In this document: positions 1-8,473 of the stretch, piece by piece
Layout of the letters: every line of letters begins with the position of its first letter
Position numbering within the stretch: position 1 is the first letter of the stretch
Source of the DNA: Kribbella sp. VKM Ac-2569
Lineage (GTDB): Bacteria; Actinomycetota; Actinomycetes; Propionibacteriales; Kribbellaceae
DNA: 64,000 nucleotides
Direction of reading: 5' to 3'
NCBI RefSeq assembly: GCF_004216905.1
Contig: NZ_SGXJ01000002.1
Location: 434,001 to 498,000, forward strand
Program-made: the position numbers and the translations under genes
Notes under the pieces: generated by a model
What the model saw: the letters and a program-made list of their open reading frames with translations, nothing else
The model's database searches: none
What the model was told of the DNA's origin: nothing

Positions 1-1092
1 CCCAGCGCTGCCGCCAAGCAGCAGGTACAGCAGTACAGACAGGTACCCGACCGCCAGGACCAGGCAGCCGATGAGAGGCATCCACCGCACTCCCCGTCGC
101 AGTCGGGGCAGGATCGGTCCGGCCAGACCGAACGTGGCGACCCAAATGACCATCGCGAAGCCGGAGTACGCCGGGCCCTTGTGCAGACCGCCCTGGAGGT
201 AGAGGGCGAGCACGAAGAGTAGGGCGAAGTACGTGCCCGAAGTACAGCCGTGGGCGAGGAGACCGGCGCGGACAGACGGATTGCGGAGGACCGGACGTGC
301 GATCAGCGGGCGACCACCCCGGCCGGCTGCGCGACGTTCGCCGTACTCGAAGAGGGCCAGTGCTGGGACGCTGAGCAGGAGGCACAGCCAGGACCAGGTC
401 GGCCAGCCGCGTTCGGAGCCGAGCAGGAGCGGGACGATGACGAGCAGAACCGTTGTGGACAAGGCGATTACGCCGCCAAGGTCCAGGCGATCGCGACGTC
501 CGGGCGGGTCGGCGGGCAGCAGGCGACGGCCGGCCATGACGAGGACGATGCCGATCGGCACGTTGACGAGGAAGATCGGGCGCCAGCCGGTGCCGAAGAG
601 ATCTGCGGCGATGAGGACGCCGCCGAGCAGTTGGCCGGCCACCGCGCCGCCGGACAGCGCGATCGAGAAGTAGCCGAGCGCCTTGAGACGGTCGCGACCC
701 TCGAAGTGCATCTGGATGCCGCTGAGTACTTGAGGGACCATCAGCGCAGCGCCGGCGCCCTGGATGAAGCGGGCCACGACCAAGGTGGCGGTTCCGGGGG
801 CGAGGCCACAGGCGAGAGAGGCCGCGGTGAAGACGGTCAGGCCGAGCAGAAACGTCCGCCGGTATCCGAACGAGGAGCCGAGGCGGGCGCCGGTGATCAG
901 CAGTACGGCGAACGCGACGACATACCCGGACACGACCAGGCCGACGGCGCCCTCGGAGGCGTGCAGATCGGCACCGATCGACGGACCCGCGATGTTGGCG
1001 ACCGCGGTATCGATATTGGCCATGAACTGACCGGTGAGCAGGACGGCCAGGATCGCGCCGCGATGGTCGGTTCTTGTCTGCGGGGTGAGCAC
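1..1092 (-). CDS. MFS drug-efflux-type transporter (DHA2-like), C-terminus cut by window edge
   Basis: The reading frame stays open from a GTG at 1092 to the window edge, giving 364 codons. The protein is very hydrophobic. An early segment (GQFMANIDTAVANIAGP) is the DHA2-type first helix, followed by GARLGSSFGYRR, the motif A loop of the major facilitator superfamily, and by a helix beginning ARFIQGAGAALMVPQ (motif C region). Fourteen-helix DHA2 proteins are usually 450-500 aa, so about 100 residues are missing. Such proteins export drugs or metabolites with proton antiport; the substrate cannot be read from sequence. The GTG gives a short cytosolic leader; ATG at 1023 is possible but would begin inside the first helix. 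Confidence 0.85.
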   Translation of the reverse strand, partial: MLTPQTRTDHRGAILAVLLTGQFMANIDTAVANIAGPSIGADLHASEGAVGLVVSGYVVAFAVLLITGARLGSSFGYRRTFLLGLTVFTAASLACGLAPGTATLVVARFIQGAGAALMVPQVLSGIQMHFEGRDRLKALGYFSIALSGGAVAGQLLGGVLIAADLFGTGWRPIFLVNVPIGIVLVMAGRRLLPADPPGRRDRLDLGGVIALSTTVLLVIVPLLLGSERGWPTWSWLCLLLSVPALALFEYGERRAAGRGGRPLIARPVLRNPSVRAGLLAHGCTSGTYFALLFVLALYLQGGLHKGPAYSGFAMVIWVATFGLAGPILPRLRRGVRWMPLIGCLVLAVGYLSVLLYLLLGGSAG

Positions 1093-1132
1093 GCCAGTGG
1101 AACGGTGTGAGGTGGCCGAGATGTGAGGGCGT

Positions 1133-1138
1133 TAGGCT
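1133..1138 (+). promoter_or_regulatory. -10 box of a leaderless promoter
   Basis: TAGGCT ends 8 nt before the ATG at 1147, so transcription would start at or next to the start codon. No Shine-Dalgarno sequence precedes this ATG. The same arrangement recurs through the window. Confidence 0.5.
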
Positions 1139-1146
1139 CGGGCGGC

Positions 1147-1584
1147 ATGGCGGATCATGTGGTCGAGCGGCCGGAGTACGCGGGGGACTTCGAGGGCACG
1201 GTGCGGGTGGAGTACACGCCGCACCCGGACGACGGGGTCGCGGATCCCGGCGAGATCGTCTGGACCTGGGTGCCGTTCGAGGAGGATTTCAGCCGCGGTA
1301 AGGACCGCCCGGTGCTGGTCGTCGGCTGGGACGAGCCGTTCCTGCTGGCGCTGATCCTCACCAGCAAGGACCACGACCGCGACGCCGCCGACGAGGCGCG
1401 CTGGGGGCGGGTCTGGCTGGACATCGGCAGCGGGTCCTGGGACAAGGACGCCCGGCCCAGCGAGGTTCGCCTGGACCGCGTCCTCCGCATCGACCCGCAC
1501 CAGGTCCGCCGCGAGGGCGCCGTGATCGAGGAAGCGATCTTCGATCAGGTGGCAGCCGGCCTGCACAACCTCAACCGCGGCTGA
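1147..1584 (+). CDS. PemK/MazF-like family protein, no adjacent antitoxin
   Basis: 145 aa. The core DPGEIVWTWVPFEED...KDRPVLVVGWD matches the opening strands of the PemK/MazF fold (GDIVWV...RPVLVV), and the C-terminus carries a DxVLRIDPHQVRREGAVIEE segment like the MazF end helix. MazF enzymes are ribosome-independent endoribonucleases. There is no small antitoxin gene upstream or downstream: the next gene converges from 1589. Solitary actinobacterial members are common and their activity is mostly untested. ATG 1147 is chosen because it follows a -10 box at leaderless distance; an in-frame GTG at 1123 would put that box inside the gene. Confidence 0.65.
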   Translation: MADHVVERPEYAGDFEGTVRVEYTPHPDDGVADPGEIVWTWVPFEEDFSRGKDRPVLVVGWDEPFLLALILTSKDHDRDAADEARWGRVWLDIGSGSWDKDARPSEVRLDRVLRIDPHQVRREGAVIEEAIFDQVAAGLHNLNRG

Positions 1585-1588
1585 AGGA

Positions 1589-3370
1589 TCAGCTCGGCGG
1601 ACGGGTCGTCGTGATGACGCCCGGCTTCCGGCCGGGTGGGGTGGTGATCCCGCCCGGCGGCGGCGTCACGGTGGTACCCGGCTTCGGTCCGCAGCGGATG
1701 TCGTCGGCCGCGTTGTACTTCGTGGTGAACGACTCGGTCTTCTGCCGTACGCCGTTCTTCGCGAAGTACCGGTAGACGGTGATGTCGAAGCCCGGGGTCG
1801 GCGCCTGCGGCTCGCACTTCGCGGCCGTGTTGTAGACGATGCCCGGCTGGCGGACGTTCGTCTTCGCCGACTGCCCGGCGGTGATGTCCACGAACTTGGT
1901 GCCCCAGATGATCACCCGGATGCTGCCCTTGCTGCCCGGGGTCGACGGCTTGAAGATCGTCTGCACCAGCAGGCCGTGCCCGGAGTCGTTCAGGAACTTG
2001 AGGTCGACCGACCCCCAGGCAACGGTCGCCTCCCGCCCGACCGGGTAGCGGCTGATGTAGACGCTGTGCGCCTTGTGCTCGACGATCTTCAGCCCGGCGA
2101 AGAACGCCGCGTTGAAGGTGGTGGTCGCCGACTGCGAGACGCCGCCGCCGAAGTCCTTCTCGAACTTGCCGCCGCTGATGATGTACCCCTCGGCGAACCC
2201 GTTCTCCTTGGTCCGCTCACCGACGATCTTGTTCAGGCTGAACTCTTCGTTCGGCTTCAGCAGCGTGCCGTTGATCTTGGCCGCCGCCGTCCCGATGTTG
2301 GTGTTGCGGTACGGCGCGTGCGGGAACTCGGTCTTGAAGTCGCCGATGTTCTGCGTGATCCCGAGCGCGGTCGCCTGCGCGGTGGTGAACTTCGCCGGGG
2401 TCGGCGTCAGCGGTACGGCGGCCCGCCGCTCACCGGTCGGCTTCGGCAGGATCGCCAGGATCGCCGCACCGACCTTCGCCCGGTCGACGACCATGCCGTT
2501 GACCGCCGGGACCACCTTCGGGCCGGCGCCGACGATCTGCACCGTCGCGTCCTTCGGCAGCGTCTCCAGCGACTTGAACCGCTGCAGGAACAGCGGCTCC
2601 AGCGCCTTGGTGTTCAGCGCCGGGATGACCTTGCCCTCCTGCACGCTGACCGCCAGCGCCGGTGCGAGCTCGGCCGGCTCCAGCTCGACCGACTTCGTTC
2701 CAACCGTCAGCCGGATCGGACCCGACATCGCGGGCTGGGCGAACTCCGTCAGCGCCTTGTCGATCGCCTCGGTCGCGGCCTGCGGCTTGGTCACGCCGGC
2801 CGGCAGCTCCTTCGGGGTCCCGTCCGACGGGTACGCCGCGTACACCGCGTCGACCGCCTTCGCGGTGTCCAGCTGCAGGCCGTCGGCCGGGTCGTGCTTC
2901 ACCGGCTGCGTGCCCTTGAAGGTGATCGTGCCCTCGGTCGCCTTGCGGTTCACCTGGCCGGCCAGCTTGTCGACGGCGGTCTTCAGCTTCGCGTCGTCCT
3001 TGGTGACGACCGGCTTGACCGCGTCCCCGCCGGTCAGCGCGTGCCAGATCCGGCCGGGGGCCAGGCTGCGGCCCGCGCCCGCGGAGGCGACGGTCTTGTC
3101 CACGTCCACCGAGAGGCCTGCGTCGGCCGGCAGCACCTGGAACTTGGAGTCGCCCGCCTTCAGCGCGATCGGCGCGGCCACGCGGTCCTTGAGGCCCGCG
3201 GTCAGCTTGGTCTTCGCGGCGTCCTCGGACAGGCCGCCGATCGGGATGCCGAGCACGGTCGTGTCCGTCGGGATCTTGGCTCCGGCGAACGCGAACGCCG
3301 CGCCGTACCCCACGACGACAACACCGAGCCCCGCGGCGGCGATGATCCCCGCGAGCTGCTTTCTCCCCAC
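1589..3370 (-). CDS. VanW-domain cell-envelope protein
   Basis: 593 aa. Residues about 8-30 form one membrane segment (IIAAAGLGVVVVGYGAAFAF). Two repeated alpha/beta modules follow, of the peptidoglycan-binding type often found before VanW. The VanW domain lies at about 345-480, with the conserved NTNIGTAA, LNKIVGERTKENGF, GGGVSQSATTTFNAAFFAG and HSVYISRYPVGREATV blocks. The tail is rich in proline and threonine. VanW proteins are exported and linked to cell-wall biology; their reaction is unknown. The GTG start has a GGGAGGA ribosome site 9 nt upstream. It lies downstream of flavin reductase and mshB on the same strand, but a 113-bp gap argues for its own promoter. Confidence 0.85.
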   Translation of the reverse strand: MGRKQLAGIIAAAGLGVVVVGYGAAFAFAGAKIPTDTTVLGIPIGGLSEDAAKTKLTAGLKDRVAAPIALKAGDSKFQVLPADAGLSVDVDKTVASAGAGRSLAPGRIWHALTGGDAVKPVVTKDDAKLKTAVDKLAGQVNRKATEGTITFKGTQPVKHDPADGLQLDTAKAVDAVYAAYPSDGTPKELPAGVTKPQAATEAIDKALTEFAQPAMSGPIRLTVGTKSVELEPAELAPALAVSVQEGKVIPALNTKALEPLFLQRFKSLETLPKDATVQIVGAGPKVVPAVNGMVVDRAKVGAAILAILPKPTGERRAAVPLTPTPAKFTTAQATALGITQNIGDFKTEFPHAPYRNTNIGTAAAKINGTLLKPNEEFSLNKIVGERTKENGFAEGYIISGGKFEKDFGGGVSQSATTTFNAAFFAGLKIVEHKAHSVYISRYPVGREATVAWGSVDLKFLNDSGHGLLVQTIFKPSTPGSKGSIRVIIWGTKFVDITAGQSAKTNVRQPGIVYNTAAKCEPQAPTPGFDITVYRYFAKNGVRQKTESFTTKYNAADDIRCGPKPGTTVTPPPGGITTPPGRKPGVITTTRPPS

Positions 3371-3483
3371 CGGACAGAGTCCTCCCGCTCGAGCGCTTGG
3401 TCAGGGCACAAGCGCACATCTTACGGGACAGGACAGGCCTCACCGACCGTCGGGGCTGCCCCGTCATGCCCCGGCAGTAACGA

Positions 3484-4002
3484 TCAGTTTCCGGGCAGTT
3501 CCCGGTAGTGACTGGAATGGTAGATCAATGCGCTCGGGTCGTTCGGATCGCCCGTCCCGAGGCTGAGCACCTCGCCCACCACGATCGTGTGGTCTCCCCC
3601 GTCGTACGTCGCCCAGGTCCGGCACTCGAGCCACGACAGGGCGCCGTCGACGGTCGGGCAGCCGGTTTTCGGGCCGGCCGTCGTACCGATGCCGTCGAAC
3701 TGGCTGTACAGGTCCCGCCCGGACCGCGCGAACCGCTCCGCGATCGCCCGCTGCGCGCCGGACAGCACCGACACGGCCCAGTAGCCGCAGTCCAGTACGG
3801 CGGAGTGCATCCGGACGCCCTTGTCGACGCAGACCAGCACCAGCGGCGGATCGAGCGAGACCGACGTGAACGCGTTCGCGGTCATCGCGTGCGCGACGCC
3901 GTCCTGCAGCGTGCTCATGATCGTGATCCCCGACGCGAACTGGCCGAGCGCAGCGCGGAACTCCGCAGGTGGGACGCTCCCACTCGACTCGGTTGAGGAC
4001 AC
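3484..4002 (-). CDS. Flavin reductase family protein (FMN-binding split barrel)
   Basis: 172 aa, the normal length. The family signature is visible: FASGITIMSTLQDGVAHAMTANAFTSVSLDPPLVLVCVDKG binds the flavin phosphate, and the C-terminal GDHTIVVGEVLSLG closes the barrel. Members reduce FMN or FAD with NAD(P)H, usually to feed a two-component monooxygenase. No monooxygenase is adjacent, so the partner is unknown. GTG 4002 sits 6 nt after a TAACCT -10 box (4009..4014), which suggests a leaderless mRNA. Confidence 0.88.
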   Translation of the reverse strand: MSSTESSGSVPPAEFRAALGQFASGITIMSTLQDGVAHAMTANAFTSVSLDPPLVLVCVDKGVRMHSAVLDCGYWAVSVLSGAQRAIAERFARSGRDLYSQFDGIGTTAGPKTGCPTVDGALSWLECRTWATYDGGDHTIVVGEVLSLGTGDPNDPSALIYHSSHYRELPGN

Positions 4003-4008
4003 CTCAGC

Positions 4009-4014
4009 AGGTTA
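4009..4014 (-). promoter_or_regulatory. -10 box of flavin reductase (leaderless)
   Basis: On the minus strand TAACCT is followed by GCTGAG and then the GTG start. Just upstream there is a short inverted repeat, GGTTGA GGCA TCAACC, which could be an operator. Confidence 0.45.
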
Positions 4015-4087
4015 TGCCCGCTGACAGGTTGATGCCTCAACCGAGCGTGTGGGAACGGTCACCTCACACGTTGCCCAGCTGATTCGT

Positions 4088-4999
4088 CTAGAGGCCCGCG
4101 AACAGGTCGTGCTCCAAGCCGTCCGGGCCGGGGGCAGGAGTGCCCTTGACCAGGCGATACGGCTCGGAGGCCCAGATCTGGTTGCCGTTGTTGTTGGACA
4201 GCGCGAAGAACGGTCCGTCGACGGTGATCTGGGTGGCGTGCGCCTTCATCGCGTTCATCTTCCGGTCGATGAACCCCTCACCGTCGATCACGCAGTCGAT
4301 CAGCCGGTCGGGCGTGATCATCGGCGGCATCGGGCCGTCCGGGTCCATCCCCTCGAAGGTGGTGGTGTCACCGGAGTCGCGGAGCGCCCGGAGCTGCTCG
4401 CGCATCCGGGACTCGGCCATCGCGGTCCAGTAGATCTTCGGGATGTCCCAGGCCGGGCCGAGGTCCTCCCGGTACGACCGGGCGGCGGCCAGCGCAGCGG
4501 CGTACGTCGCGACGCGGTGTGCCTTGATGTGATCGGGGTGCCCGTAGTTGCCCCACTCGTCGTAGGTCACCAGGACCTGCGGGCGGAGCTCCCGGATCAC
4601 CGGGACCAGGTCGTTCGCCGCGACGACCAGGTCGGCCTGCCAGAAGCTGTCCTTACGGGTCTGCGGCGGGACGTCCGCGTTGCCCTCGTCGTTGTAGATC
4701 ATCCCGGTGTCGCGGTACTTGCCCGCGCCGCCGAGGAACCGGTGATCGGTGACACCGAGCTCGGCCATCGCGTTCGCGAGCTCACCGATCCGGTGCTCGC
4801 CGAGGCCGTCGTCCTGGTCGGCGGCCAGATGGGACAGCTCGGGGACAAGGACCTCGCCCTCCTCACCGAGGGTGCAGGTGATCAGGGTGACGTGGGCGCC
4901 CTCGGCGACGTAGCGCGCCATCGTCACACCGTTGTTGATGGTTTCGTCGTCCGGGTGGGCGTGCACCAGCAGCAGCCGGCGCTCAGCAAGCTCAACCAT
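4088..4999 (-). CDS. mshB: N-acetyl-1-D-myo-inositol-2-amino-2-deoxy-alpha-D-glucopyranoside deacetylase
   Basis: 303 aa, full length. The LmbE-like zinc hydrolase motif HAHPDDE occurs at about residues 13-19 and the distal metal-binding GHPDHIKAHR near 150-160. YDEWGNYGHPDH and the long C-terminal MK.HATQI segment separate MshB from the conjugate amidase Mca. The enzyme removes the acetyl group from GlcNAc-Ins in the second step of mycothiol synthesis. Mycothiol is the actinobacterial glutathione replacement, so this gene helps place the organism. ATG 4999 starts directly at the first beta strand. No other msh gene is in the window. Confidence 0.9.
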   Translation of the reverse strand: MVELAERRLLLVHAHPDDETINNGVTMARYVAEGAHVTLITCTLGEEGEVLVPELSHLAADQDDGLGEHRIGELANAMAELGVTDHRFLGGAGKYRDTGMIYNDEGNADVPPQTRKDSFWQADLVVAANDLVPVIRELRPQVLVTYDEWGNYGHPDHIKAHRVATYAAALAAARSYREDLGPAWDIPKIYWTAMAESRMREQLRALRDSGDTTTFEGMDPDGPMPPMITPDRLIDCVIDGEGFIDRKMNAMKAHATQITVDGPFFALSNNNGNQIWASEPYRLVKGTPAPGPDGLEHDLFAGL

Positions 5000-5056
5000 G
5001 CCGAAAGCCTACGTCGGCCCGCCGACAGTTCGTCTGGCAGTTCTCCCGGCAGCGGG

Positions 5057-5368
5057 TCAGCCGAAGCGGCGGACCAGCAGGCAGCCGGCCTGGAACCGTG
5101 ACCTGGCGCCGAGACCGGCGATCAGCGCACTGATCTCGGAGCGCACGGTCCGCAGCGACAGTCCGAGGTCGCGCGCGATCGCGGCGTCCTTCGCACCGGT
5201 CGACATCATCCGGCCGATCGTCACCTGGCGGCTGGTCAGCTCCCTGACCGCGGCGGGAGTCCGCCGGTGCGATCCGAGCTCGTAGACCTCACAGACGACC
5301 TCTGGCGCGCCATCTTGGTCCTGAATGGCCTCGAGCCGCACCGCCTCAACTGCCGGATACACCGACAT
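5057..5368 (-). CDS. Small LuxR-type helix-turn-helix regulator
   Basis: 103 aa from ATG 5368, which has a GGGGAGGAG site 6-8 nt upstream; the longer open frame to 5449 has no such signal. The C-terminal half is a GerE/LuxR DNA-binding domain: LTSRQVTIGRMMSTGAKDAAIARDLGLSLRTVRSEISAL, with the recognition helix at LSLRTVRSEI. There is no receiver or ATPase domain, and the first 45 residues are not recognisable. The target is unknown. Upstream on the minus strand is a tandem TTGTAC pair (near 5430-5445) that could be a binding site. Confidence 0.75.
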   Translation of the reverse strand: MSVYPAVEAVRLEAIQDQDGAPEVVCEVYELGSHRRTPAAVRELTSRQVTIGRMMSTGAKDAAIARDLGLSLRTVRSEISALIAGLGARSRFQAGCLLVRRFG

Positions 5369-5475
5369 GCGCACTCCTCCCCAAGAGTTCAGGAAAGGAT
5401 TCTCGTCCCCGGGTCGGACCACGTGCCAGGTACAACCCGTACAAACCACCCATACAGTTGCTGTGCGTGAACAGC

Positions 5476-5509
5476 GAGAAGGGCGGCGCCGTCAGGCACC
5501 GCCCTTCTC
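5476..5509 (-). terminator. Rho-independent terminator of the peptide ABC operon
   Basis: GAGAAGGGCGG (5476-5486) pairs perfectly with CCGCCCTTCTC (5499-5509), and GCC/GGC inside extends the stem around a 4-nt loop with one mismatch. It lies 16 bp past the stop codon of the substrate-binding protein gene. There is no clear T-run, as is common in high-GC actinobacteria. Confidence 0.8.
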
Positions 5510-5524
5510 AGAAGTGTGCTGCGA

Positions 5525-7225
5525 TCAGCTCACTTTCTTCACACCGATCTGGGTCAGGTCGGGGAACCCACCGGTGTTCGGGTCGCCCACCACGTTGTCG
5601 AGGTTCGAGCCCACGACGTACACGTTGAGGTCCTGAACGGTCGGCACCAGCGGCGCCGTCTTCATGATCTCGACGTACAGGTCGGACAGACCGGACTCGA
5701 TCTTCGTCTTGTCGGTCTCCTTCGACAGCTCGGCCATCTTGTCCCAGCCGGCCTGGCTGCGTGCGTAGTTGTTCTGCGCGGCCTTGTTCGGCGCGGTCGT
5801 GTCCGGACCGAACACGGACGGCACGATCGTCGTCAGGCTCGCCCAGTCGTAGCACCAGCCGGCGGTGATCAGGTCGGTCGCCGCGGAGTCCTGCTGCTGC
5901 GTCGAGTAGTAGTTGTCACCTGGGATCTTCTGGATCTCGACGTTGACCCCGATCGCCTTCCAGGACGCCTGAGCAGCCTCGGCTGCCTTGACGGCCAGAC
6001 CGGAGTCCGCCGTACCCAGGACGAGCTTCTCGCCCTTGTAGCCGGCCTCGGTCAGCAGCTGCTTGGCCTTCGCCGGGTCGCCCTGATCCGGAACCTTGAA
6101 GGTCTCGTCCTTCTTGTAGCCCTCCATGTCCTGCGGAATGATCGAGTCGACCACCTTGGCAAGACGCTCGCCACCACGGCCGTCGCGGTAGCTCGCCCGG
6201 TCCAGACCGTAGTACAGCGCCTCGCGCATCTTCTGGTTCTTCAGCAGCGGGTTCTTCTGCTGGTTGAACGCGATGTACCGGCGGCAGATGTCGGTGGACT
6301 CGACCACGCGGTCCTTCACGCTCGCCTGGTTCGTCTTGGCGATGTTCTCCGGCTGCACACCGGTGAAGCTCAGCGAGCTCTGGTCGGCCGCGCCGTTCGC
6401 GATCAGCCGCTGGTCGACCGTCGCCTCGGCGTCACCGAACTTGAAGATGAACTTGTCCGGCCGGGCGTCACGCAGCGGGTCGGTCTTCTGGTCCCAGTTG
6501 GTGTTGCGGACCAGCACCAGTTGCTTCTTCCGGGTGTACGACTCGATCTTGTACGGGCCGCTCGCCACCGGGTGGTTGTCGTACTGCGTCTTGGTGTCCT
6601 TCGCCTTCGGAACCGGCGAGAAGACCTTCATGCTCGCCGTACCGTCGAACGAGGCGACCGGGCGATTCAGCTTGAAGACGATCGTCTTCTCGTCCGGGAC
6701 CTCGATCGCGGTGCAGCCCTTGCCACCGTTGTTGTCCGCGACGTACGGGCCCTTGTAGCCCTTGCAGTCGAGGTACTCGTGCGCGTACGGCGCACCCTCG
6801 GCCATGTCCGCGGCGAACGAGCGCTCGGCGTTGTACTTGATGTCGGCGGCGACGATCGGCGTGCCGTCCTCGTACTTCAGCCCGTCCTTCAGCTTGAAGG
6901 TCCAGGTCTTGAAGTCCGGGCTGGACTCGTAGCTCTCCGCGAGGTCCTTCTCCAGGACGATCTTCTTCGCCTTGGCGTCATAGCGGTAGTCCGTCAGCGA
7001 ACGGGTGATCAGCTTGCCGATCATTCCGGAGTCGGTGACGAAGTTCCGCGCCGGGTCGAGGTGCTCGACGTCGGTGACGGAGTAGACGGTGACGGTGCCC
7101 CCCTTGGCACCGGCCGAAGCCTGCCCGCTCGGCGTATCGCTGTTTCCCCCGCCGCAGGCAACCGCGGTCAGGCTCAGTCCGAACCCCACGGCGATTGCCA
7201 CTCCGGTTCGTTTGAGGTGATCCAT
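5525..7225 (-). CDS. Peptide-type ABC transporter substrate-binding lipoprotein (SBP family 5)
   Basis: 566 aa. The signal peptide ends in a lipobox, LTAVAC, with the lipid-modified cysteine near residue 24 followed by GGGNSD. The family 5 fold follows: LDPARNF near the N-terminus, a DLAESYESSPDFKTWTFKLKDGLKYEDGTPIVAADIKY block, and FNQQKNPLLKNQKMREALYYGLDRASY in the second lobe. These proteins deliver di- or oligopeptides, or nickel or sugars in some relatives, to the membrane permeases. It is the last gene of the operon, after a 188-bp gap, so it may also have its own promoter, as expected for a subunit needed in excess. Confidence 0.9.
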   Translation of the reverse strand: MDHLKRTGVAIAVGFGLSLTAVACGGGNSDTPSGQASAGAKGGTVTVYSVTDVEHLDPARNFVTDSGMIGKLITRSLTDYRYDAKAKKIVLEKDLAESYESSPDFKTWTFKLKDGLKYEDGTPIVAADIKYNAERSFAADMAEGAPYAHEYLDCKGYKGPYVADNNGGKGCTAIEVPDEKTIVFKLNRPVASFDGTASMKVFSPVPKAKDTKTQYDNHPVASGPYKIESYTRKKQLVLVRNTNWDQKTDPLRDARPDKFIFKFGDAEATVDQRLIANGAADQSSLSFTGVQPENIAKTNQASVKDRVVESTDICRRYIAFNQQKNPLLKNQKMREALYYGLDRASYRDGRGGERLAKVVDSIIPQDMEGYKKDETFKVPDQGDPAKAKQLLTEAGYKGEKLVLGTADSGLAVKAAEAAQASWKAIGVNVEIQKIPGDNYYSTQQQDSAATDLITAGWCYDWASLTTIVPSVFGPDTTAPNKAAQNNYARSQAGWDKMAELSKETDKTKIESGLSDLYVEIMKTAPLVPTVQDLNVYVVGSNLDNVVGDPNTGGFPDLTQIGVKKVS

Positions 7226-7413
7226 GGCCAGTGTTTCCTTCCTTGTGTTGACACTTGTCGCCGGGTCGCGGCGGCTTTGAAGAAAGTGATCTACGTCATT
7301 TGGCGGTCATCAACTCACGTGTTCACAAACTGCGCAATGCGCTTTTGGCCGCTTGACCGGATCGTGATCCCTTCAATGCCGTCGGTACACCAGACCAACG
7401 CTCTGTGTAGTCG
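7226..7413 (-). promoter_or_regulatory. Intergenic region with candidate promoter for the binding-protein gene
   Basis: 188 bp without a gene. On the minus strand a TTGATG hexamer is followed about 14 nt later by TAGATC. Upstream lies the odd-centred palindrome GCGCA-A-TGCGC (7332-7342), a possible operator, and a GGAAGGAAA ribosome site precedes the ATG at 7225. No other feature is seen. Confidence 0.4.
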
Positions 7414-8457
7414 TCAGACCACGTCCCGTTCCTCAGGGAAGTGGCAGGCCGATAGATGGCCCGGGGCCCCGATCTGCAGCAGCGGCGGCTCCTCCGCAGC
7501 GCAGATCTCCTGTGCCTTCCAGCACCTGGTCCGGAAGCGGCACCCCGAGGGCGGGTTCAATGGGCTCGGCACGTCGCCCGTCAGCCGGATGCGCTCGCGC
7601 GCTTCCTCGGCGTCAGGGTCGGCCTCCGGCACCGCGGACAGCAGCGCGTGCGTGTACGGGTGCCGGGCGTGGTTGTAGAGCTCGTCGCGGTCGGCCGTCT
7701 CGACCACCTTGCCGAGGTACATCACCGCGACCCGGTCGGAGATGTGCCGGATCACCGACAGGTCGTGCGCGATGAACAGGTAGGCGAGCCCGAACTCCTC
7801 CTGCAGGTCCTCGAGCAGGTTCACGATCTGCGCCTGGATCGACACGTCGAGTGCCGACACCGGCTCGTCGCAGACGATCAGCTTCGGCCGCAGCGCCAAC
7901 GCTCGGGCGACCCCGATCCGCTGCCGCTGGCCGCCGGAGAACTCGTGCGGATACCGGTTGTAGTGCTCGGGATTCAGCCCGACCCGTTCCATCAGGGTCT
8001 GGACCGACTTCTTCGTCCCGCTCTCGCTCTTCACCTTCTGGATCTCGAACGGCGCCGCGATGATGGTGCCGACCGTCTGCCGTGGATTCAGCGACGAGAA
8101 CGGATCCTGGAAGATCATCTGGATCTCCCGCCGGAACGGACGCATCCGGGCGCGGCTCAGATGGCTGATATCCGAACCCATGAACGAGATCGAGCCCGCT
8201 GTCGGCTCGTCCAGCCGCGTCACCAGCCGGCCGGTGGTGGTCTTCCCGCAGCCGGACTCACCGACCACGCCGAGCGTCTCGCCGGCGTGCAGGGTGAGGT
8301 CGATGCCGTCGACCGCCTTCACCGCACCGGTCTGCCGCTGAAAGATGATCCCCTGCGTCACCGGGAAATAGCGTTGGAGCCCTCGGGTCTCGAGCAGCAG
8401 TTCGCCGCCCGCGGCCTGCTTGCCGGTCGTCTGCTCGGCAGATGTCGTCGTACTCAC
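7414..8457 (-). CDS. Peptide ABC transporter ATP-binding protein (OppF/DppF type)
   Basis: 347 aa. Walker A is GESGCGKTT at about residues 69-77, the signature FSGGQRQRIGVARAL, and Walker B LIVCDEPVSALDVS. The C-terminal oligopeptide-transporter extension NPPSGCRFRTRCWKAQEIC carries the cysteine cluster found in OppD/OppF, thought to bind an Fe-S cluster. Together with the gene just upstream it forms the heterodimeric motor. It starts 16 nt after that gene's stop. Confidence 0.92.
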   Translation of the reverse strand: MSTTTSAEQTTGKQAAGGELLLETRGLQRYFPVTQGIIFQRQTGAVKAVDGIDLTLHAGETLGVVGESGCGKTTTGRLVTRLDEPTAGSISFMGSDISHLSRARMRPFRREIQMIFQDPFSSLNPRQTVGTIIAAPFEIQKVKSESGTKKSVQTLMERVGLNPEHYNRYPHEFSGGQRQRIGVARALALRPKLIVCDEPVSALDVSIQAQIVNLLEDLQEEFGLAYLFIAHDLSVIRHISDRVAVMYLGKVVETADRDELYNHARHPYTHALLSAVPEADPDAEEARERIRLTGDVPSPLNPPSGCRFRTRCWKAQEICAAEEPPLLQIGAPGHLSACHFPEERDVV

Positions 8458-8473
8458 CAGCGTTCCCCCGCCA

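Noticed and set aside
250..1110. Long plus-strand open frame (286 codons)
   Set aside because: It is antisense to a clear MFS transporter; its sequence is low-complexity Gly/Glu/Arg, typical of shadow frames in GC-rich DNA.
1976..3508. Plus-strand open frame of 510 codons opposite the VanW gene
   Set aside because: Arg/Leu/Asp-rich shadow of the VanW-domain gene, with no domain and no ribosome site.
5516..7678. Plus-strand open frame of 720 codons
   Set aside because: Antisense of the substrate-binding protein and part of the ATPase gene, both with full family signatures.
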